From Phycisphaerae bacterium (lineage in GTDB: Bacteria > Planctomycetota > Phycisphaerae > Tepidisphaerales > Tepidisphaeraceae), in contig JAICIO010000002.1 of assembly GCA_025924315.1 (NCBI GenBank), forward strand, positions 114,757 through 178,756: DNA of 64,000 bases, given 5' to 3'. Below the pieces are notes generated by a model. The model saw nothing but the letters and a program-made list of their open reading frames with translations. It did no database searches and was not told the DNA's origin. Both the position numbers and the translations under genes were made by a program. Positions 60,016-64,000 of this stretch are shown piece after piece (within the stretch, counting starts at the first letter, position 1; the number at the start of each line of letters is the position of its first letter).

Positions 60016-62178
60016 ATGATGCGAACCTTGGTCGTCACACTCGTTTCCTCATTGCTCACGGCGATTGCCTTTGGCGAAACGATTGCGACGAATGATGGTT
60101 TGGTCATCGATTACGACGGTCATGCGATTACTGCGCTTCAGCTGGATGGACATGACGTGCCGCTGCGGGAGCATCGCACGATGCTTCGCGTGCGCGACGC
60201 GAGCAAACGCGGAGGTTTTGCGGATTCACTTCCGGATCTGGAGCTCCAGGCCAGCTTGGCGAAATCAGGCGATCGGCTCGAACTCAGCGGAACGGTGATC
60301 GATCGCAGCGGAAAAGATCGCTGCATTGATCTTTGGGTTGGGCTGCCAATCAAGACGGACGGCTTTTCGCTCGGCACCGGACTAATGCCCCCGAAGTACG
60401 CCGCGGAGCCGAAGCGCTCGCGGGCGCGGGGCACCGACATCGATGAGTCGGACTCAACCGACGATGCGCGATATCCAATCTTTCCCGCCAGCAACACTTC
60501 GGATCATGTTGGGCTTTCGCTGGCGATTCCGCCGAGCATGCCGACGCGGTTCAACGGCGGGCTCGATGACATTGGCGTCGGCATCGTGATCCGCATCGGC
60601 CTCTCGCCGGATACGAATCCGCCGTCGCAGACGAAGTTCTCGGTGCTGGTCTATCGACACGATCCCGCGCGGGGATTTCGGTCGTCACTGTCGCGTTACT
60701 ACGAGTTCTTCCGCGAGCCTTATTTCACGCGGCGGGCGAAAAAGATCGGAGCGTGGACGACGCAGAATGCATCGCTGCTGCGGGAGAAGGATCTGTACGC
60801 CTTTCACGAGGCGGGGTTTGCAACCTGGCGGCGGCCGGAGCCGACCGGCACAGGAGTGAACGCGAAGACATCGCTCGAGCACGTCGATGAAGGTCCGGCA
60901 TGTAGCTCGCTCGAAGAGTTCGAACGCTTGTCGGAGCTGGCGGACGATCGTCGCCTCGGCGTTTATGCGCTTCCTTACACGATCGTCGGGCAGAGGCAAT
61001 TTCTCGAGTTGCCTGAGCTGCCGAAGACGCACGACGAAGCGATGACCGTGCTGAAGACGTGGTCGACAACGCAGCCGATTCTTTTCGACGGACCACCGCA
61101 AGCGGGATCGTTCCCAAGTGGCGATGCGCTGAAGGCGATCATCCGCAACTCCGGCATTTACGACGAGCAGCATCAGCTCGCGATTCTTCCGCGGCCGTAT
61201 CGCGGGCCGACGCTCACGTTTCCGCAGAATCCCAATCCGAAGCTGTACGACGACAAGCCGGATCAATTGACGATCGCGAAGTATGAGCTCGATTCATATC
61301 TGCCGATGCTGTTTACCTCGAAGCTGATCGACGGGTGCTACGTCGATTCTCTCGGCAGGTGGTGCGGCTATTACAATTATCGCGCCGACCACTTTCGCTA
61401 CAGCACTCTTCCGCTCACGTATGCCGGCTCGCCTCCGCAGCCGTGCATCTGGAATCTGCAATCGCATGCGGAGTATCTCACCGAGCTTTCGTCGCGGCTG
61501 CATCGGATGAACAAGATCGTCTTTGCCAACGGTGTGCATCCCAACCGCGTCATGCTCGGCTTCGGCGTCGACGCAATGGGCGGCGAAGGAACGCCCACCA
61601 TCGACGGCGGCGAAGCGTTCGCCGCCCTGCGCGTCGCCGCGGGGATCAAGCCGTATTGCCTGCTCAACGCGACCGGCAAAAGCTCGCCGAAGCTCTGGGC
61701 GTCGGCGCTCTACATGGGCTACCTGCTGAACTGCAACACCGACGCGGGCGCACCAATGATGCGGAAGTATCTCCCCACGATCATCCGTATGAACCAGGTC
61801 AGCTGGCAGCCGGTTACGCACGCGCGATCGACCGACGAAAACGTCGGCATCGAGCGCTGGGGTGGCGAGTCCGAAAAACCCTTGTATTTCTCGGTGATGA
61901 ATCTCTCAAAGGATGCCGCGAACCCCGAAGTGCGCGTCGACGCGCGCGCGCTGAAGCTGGATCAAACCCCCACGGCGGTGGACGCCATCTCCGGCGAAAC
62001 AATCACAGGCCGCGCGGACAACGGTGTGTTGAAATTGCAGATTCCACTGGAGGGCGAAGCGACGCGCGTTCTACAAATTGAGTCCCCTCAAAACCCGGAG
62101 GGAATGGATGACCGAATCACAATGGAAGGAACTCCTGAGCGAGTGGAGTCGCGCCGTCCTCGCGAGTGCGCTCGGTGA
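60016..62178 (+). CDS. Secreted glycoside-hydrolase-like protein (TIM barrel)
   Basis: 720 aa, signal peptide (TLVVTLVSSLLTAIAFG). A beta-rich N-terminal region (to about 230) is followed by a barrel-like region with CYVDSLGRWCGYYNYR (possible acidic catalytic residue), IVFANGVHPNRVMLGFG and a C-terminal beta domain. It resembles the architecture of alpha-galactosidase-type and GH-like planctomycete proteins without a clear family. The last 24 codons overlap the next gene by 71 nt and read as a low-complexity, Arg-rich tail, so the original stop has probably been lost. Confidence 0.58.
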   Translation: MMRTLVVTLVSSLLTAIAFGETIATNDGLVIDYDGHAITALQLDGHDVPLREHRTMLRVRDASKRGGFADSLPDLELQASLAKSGDRLELSGTVIDRSGKDRCIDLWVGLPIKTDGFSLGTGLMPPKYAAEPKRSRARGTDIDESDSTDDARYPIFPASNTSDHVGLSLAIPPSMPTRFNGGLDDIGVGIVIRIGLSPDTNPPSQTKFSVLVYRHDPARGFRSSLSRYYEFFREPYFTRRAKKIGAWTTQNASLLREKDLYAFHEAGFATWRRPEPTGTGVNAKTSLEHVDEGPACSSLEEFERLSELADDRRLGVYALPYTIVGQRQFLELPELPKTHDEAMTVLKTWSTTQPILFDGPPQAGSFPSGDALKAIIRNSGIYDEQHQLAILPRPYRGPTLTFPQNPNPKLYDDKPDQLTIAKYELDSYLPMLFTSKLIDGCYVDSLGRWCGYYNYRADHFRYSTLPLTYAGSPPQPCIWNLQSHAEYLTELSSRLHRMNKIVFANGVHPNRVMLGFGVDAMGGEGTPTIDGGEAFAALRVAAGIKPYCLLNATGKSSPKLWASALYMGYLLNCNTDAGAPMMRKYLPTIIRMNQVSWQPVTHARSTDENVGIERWGGESEKPLYFSVMNLSKDAANPEVRVDARALKLDQTPTAVDAISGETITGRADNGVLKLQIPLEGEATRVLQIESPQNPEGMDDRITMEGTPERVESRRPRECAR

Positions 62179-63502
62179 AGAACTACCGGAGAGCGTGCGT
62201 GACAGTGGATGGCTGGGCTTCTCGCCCGCGACGGACGCGGACATCGCAAAGGCGCAGAAGCGATTGAAGGTTGATCTTCCGCCGTCGTACCAGTCGTTCC
62301 AGCGCGTCACGAATGGTTGGCGCACATTGAACGAATTTGTGAAGCAACTGCTTCCGGTAAGTGAGATCAATTGGGTACGGAAACTAACGCCGGAAATAGC
62401 GAGCGTGCCGACGTTTGAGCGATTTGAATCGCCGGATGACGAATACTTCAACTACAGTGAACCATCGATCGACTACCGCGCGAAGCATCTCAAGGAGGCA
62501 CTGCAGATCAGCGACTTTCACGACGCTCTGGTGCTGTTGAATCCTCAGGTGATTAACGCAACCGGCGAATGGGAGGCATGGTTCTTCGCCAACTGGATTC
62601 CCGGCGCACAGCGCTATCGGTCGTTCGGGGAATTGATGCAGGCGCAGTTCCACCAGTATGTCGGCGATGAATGGTCACCGCCGAAAGGCGATGCCGATTT
62701 GCCGACGGAGTACATCGGCTCGCCCGGAAGTGCGAAACGCCGCGCGAAGGTACGCAAGCCGCCCGGACCCATCGCGACGCTTGAGCAACTGCTGGCCGCC
62801 CTCGAGGACTCGAATCTCGCGCGGAAGCTCTATCCGAAAGCGAAAGGCGGAGCATACGGGCCATCGCCTGAGATCGCTGCGTTACAAAAGGTCATCGCGG
62901 AACTCGGCCGCCGTCGTGCAACGGAGGCGATCGAGCCGATGCGTCGCATGCTCGACCTGGAGGGTGTACGTGAGTTCCTGGGGAATGATCTGTTGCACGC
63001 GCTGGCGCGGATCAACGCCCCGGCCGCGGTTCCAATCCTCGATCGCTTCATCGACAATCACGAAGTAAATCTCGCGGGCAGCGCCCTCGATGCGCTAATG
63101 ATCGCCGATCCCGACAAAGCCAGGGAATCGGCACTTCGCCTGCTTGCGGAACGCGGGACCATGTTCTCGACCGCGTCTGACCATCTGGCACAATTGGAGG
63201 ACGGGCGGGCAATTCCGATTTTACTGGACGTCGCGAGAGATCCGTCCACTCCGGAATATGACCGGAAAGGGATCGGGCAAATGATTGCAGCGTTCGGCAG
63301 GGAAGGCTTCGATGCGCTGGCGGAGTTGGCGCGATCGCCGGAGCGTTCTCTGCGACAAATCGCGGCGCTCGGGTTGATGTACTGTCGCGGACAACCGGTA
63401 CATGAAACACTTGAGACGCTTGCAGGCGACCCCGATGCGCAGATTCGTCAATTAGCAGAGATCACGCTTCAGGTGGCCGGGCCGCGGAAACCATTTAGGT
63501 GA
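62108..63502 (+). CDS. SMI1/KNR4-family protein with HEAT-like repeats
   Basis: About 464 aa from MTESQWKELL (GGAGGGA 4 nt upstream). The N-terminal part has the SMI1/KNR4 pattern (ATDADIAKAQKRLKVDLPPSY followed by FQRVTNGW), found in immunity proteins of toxin systems and in other bacterial proteins. From about residue 245, repeated helical pairs (ALQKVIAELGRR, LLHALARINAPAAVPILDR, ALDALMIADPDKA, RQIAALGLMYC) are HEAT or PBS-lyase-like. No toxin gene is adjacent. Confidence 0.82.
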   Translation: MTESQWKELLSEWSRAVLASALGEELPESVRDSGWLGFSPATDADIAKAQKRLKVDLPPSYQSFQRVTNGWRTLNEFVKQLLPVSEINWVRKLTPEIASVPTFERFESPDDEYFNYSEPSIDYRAKHLKEALQISDFHDALVLLNPQVINATGEWEAWFFANWIPGAQRYRSFGELMQAQFHQYVGDEWSPPKGDADLPTEYIGSPGSAKRRAKVRKPPGPIATLEQLLAALEDSNLARKLYPKAKGGAYGPSPEIAALQKVIAELGRRRATEAIEPMRRMLDLEGVREFLGNDLLHALARINAPAAVPILDRFIDNHEVNLAGSALDALMIADPDKARESALRLLAERGTMFSTASDHLAQLEDGRAIPILLDVARDPSTPEYDRKGIGQMIAAFGREGFDALAELARSPERSLRQIAALGLMYCRGQPVHETLETLAGDPDAQIRQLAEITLQVAGPRKPFR

Positions 63503-63576
63503 AGCTTCGCGATCGTTCGATTATTCCGGCTGGGTCGATCAAATGGGGCGAAGATTGTGCCGATAACGCTGACAGC

Positions 63577-64000
63577 ATGGTGAGACTTATGGCAGCCGAA
63601 ACGTCGAAGCGCAAGAAGGACGATCACCTTCCGGTGCGAGCAGAAGTCGAGCAGAAGGCGCTCGAAGATTTTCTCGCGGACCAGCCGCGACAGGTGGCTT
63701 CGCAGGTGGAGGATCTTCCGCCGGCGGACGGCGCGGACGTGATGCAGAATCTTCCGTCCGAAGAGGCGGCGGACGTCGCGGAGTATCTCGACCCGCAGAC
63801 GGCGGCGAACATCCTCTCGCGGATGGAGCCGGAGACCGCCGCGGACGTCGTCTCGGACATGGAAGCGCCCGAAGCCGCCGTCATGCTCGACGCGATGAAC
63901 CCGGACGACCGCGTCGACATCCTCGCGCACGTCCCGAAGGAAAAGCACGCCGCGCTCATGCTCGAGATGAACGCGGAAGATGCCGCCGAGGTGCGTCAGC
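63577..64000 (+). CDS. mgtE: Magnesium transporter MgtE, N-terminal part (cut by the window end)
   Basis: The frame from the ATG at 63577 (or 63589) is open to the end of the window: MAAETSKRKKDDHLPVRAEV, then helical repeats such as LPPADGADVMQNLPSEEAAD and MEPETAADVVSDMEAPEAAV. These are the MgtE intracellular N domain, a superhelix that senses magnesium. The CBS and membrane domains lie beyond the window. Confidence 0.83.
   Translation, partial: MVRLMAAETSKRKKDDHLPVRAEVEQKALEDFLADQPRQVASQVEDLPPADGADVMQNLPSEEAADVAEYLDPQTAANILSRMEPETAADVVSDMEAPEAAVMLDAMNPDDRVDILAHVPKEKHAALMLEMNAEDAAEVRQ

Overview
The window looks like a chromosomal segment of a high-GC planctomycete, most likely Phycisphaerae (Tepidisphaeraceae-like). 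This is inferred from a large secreted protein with an LEPR-XLL-like N-terminal motif, a PEP-CTERM protein, a Tat-signal 2-hydroxyacid dehydrogenase, many sugar-acid enzymes and a high density of palindromic intergenic repeats. No phage, insertion sequence with a transposase, rRNA operon or CRISPR array is visible. One tRNA (Ser-UGA) is present.

Layout. 0-9 kb: tRNA-Ser, an exported M28 peptidase, a large RTX/FnIII/PKD/beta-helix secreted protein, an asparagine-synthase-like protein and a PEP-CTERM protein with HAF-like repeats. 9-13.6 kb: a sugar-acid type locus (Gfo/Idh/MocA and epimerase on the minus strand; enolase-superfamily, RidA and glycosyltransferase on the plus strand) with 4-nt stop/start overlaps. 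14-26.4 kb: the most interesting region, two divergent operons around an AT-rich promoter region at about 17971-18164. They encode a methylene-THF reductase carrying the MTHFR C-terminal Cys domain, a stand-alone pterin-binding methyltransferase and an amidohydrolase (minus strand). On the plus strand are a UROD-family methyltransferase, a corrinoid protein fused to a Virulence_fact-like domain, a RACE/DUF4445 corrinoid reactivator and a stand-alone MetH-activation-like protein. These are followed by a DUF433/DUF5615 toxin-antitoxin pair, a stand-alone homocysteine methyltransferase, a small unknown protein and a DUF5522-BtuF fusion. Together these are all the parts of a split cobalamin methionine synthase plus a demethylase-type entry point for methyl groups.

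26.4-34.5 kb: D-2-hydroxyacid dehydrogenase, Ldh2-family dehydrogenase and SDR (a probable hydroxy-acid or sugar-acid operon), two secreted proteins and RNase R. 34.6-45.3 kb: NIL protein, Tat-exported dehydrogenase, MoaD/ThiS protein beside threonine synthase, response regulator, ThDP decarboxylase, DinB protein, ParE-type toxin-antitoxin pair, family-5 uracil-DNA glycosylase, a decayed pstC/pstA relic and a GH57 enzyme. 45.4-64 kb: a Kef-type antiporter fused to a UBP zinc finger, HD-GYP protein, membrane glycosyltransferases and flippase, MetF, Ser/Thr kinase, XseA, CE7-like esterase, GNAT, secreted GH-like protein, SMI1/HEAT protein and the start of MgtE.

A second theme is repeats. At least seven complete REPIN-like elements (two inverted hairpins of the GGTCCGC-TTCA-GCGGACC type), three copies of a second family (GTAGCACGGG...CCCGTGCTAC) and several single palindromes sit between or inside genes. 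Some supply stop codons or C-terminal tails to genes. A 282-bp element at 54971-55252 is predicted to fold into an outer stem carrying two long hairpins.
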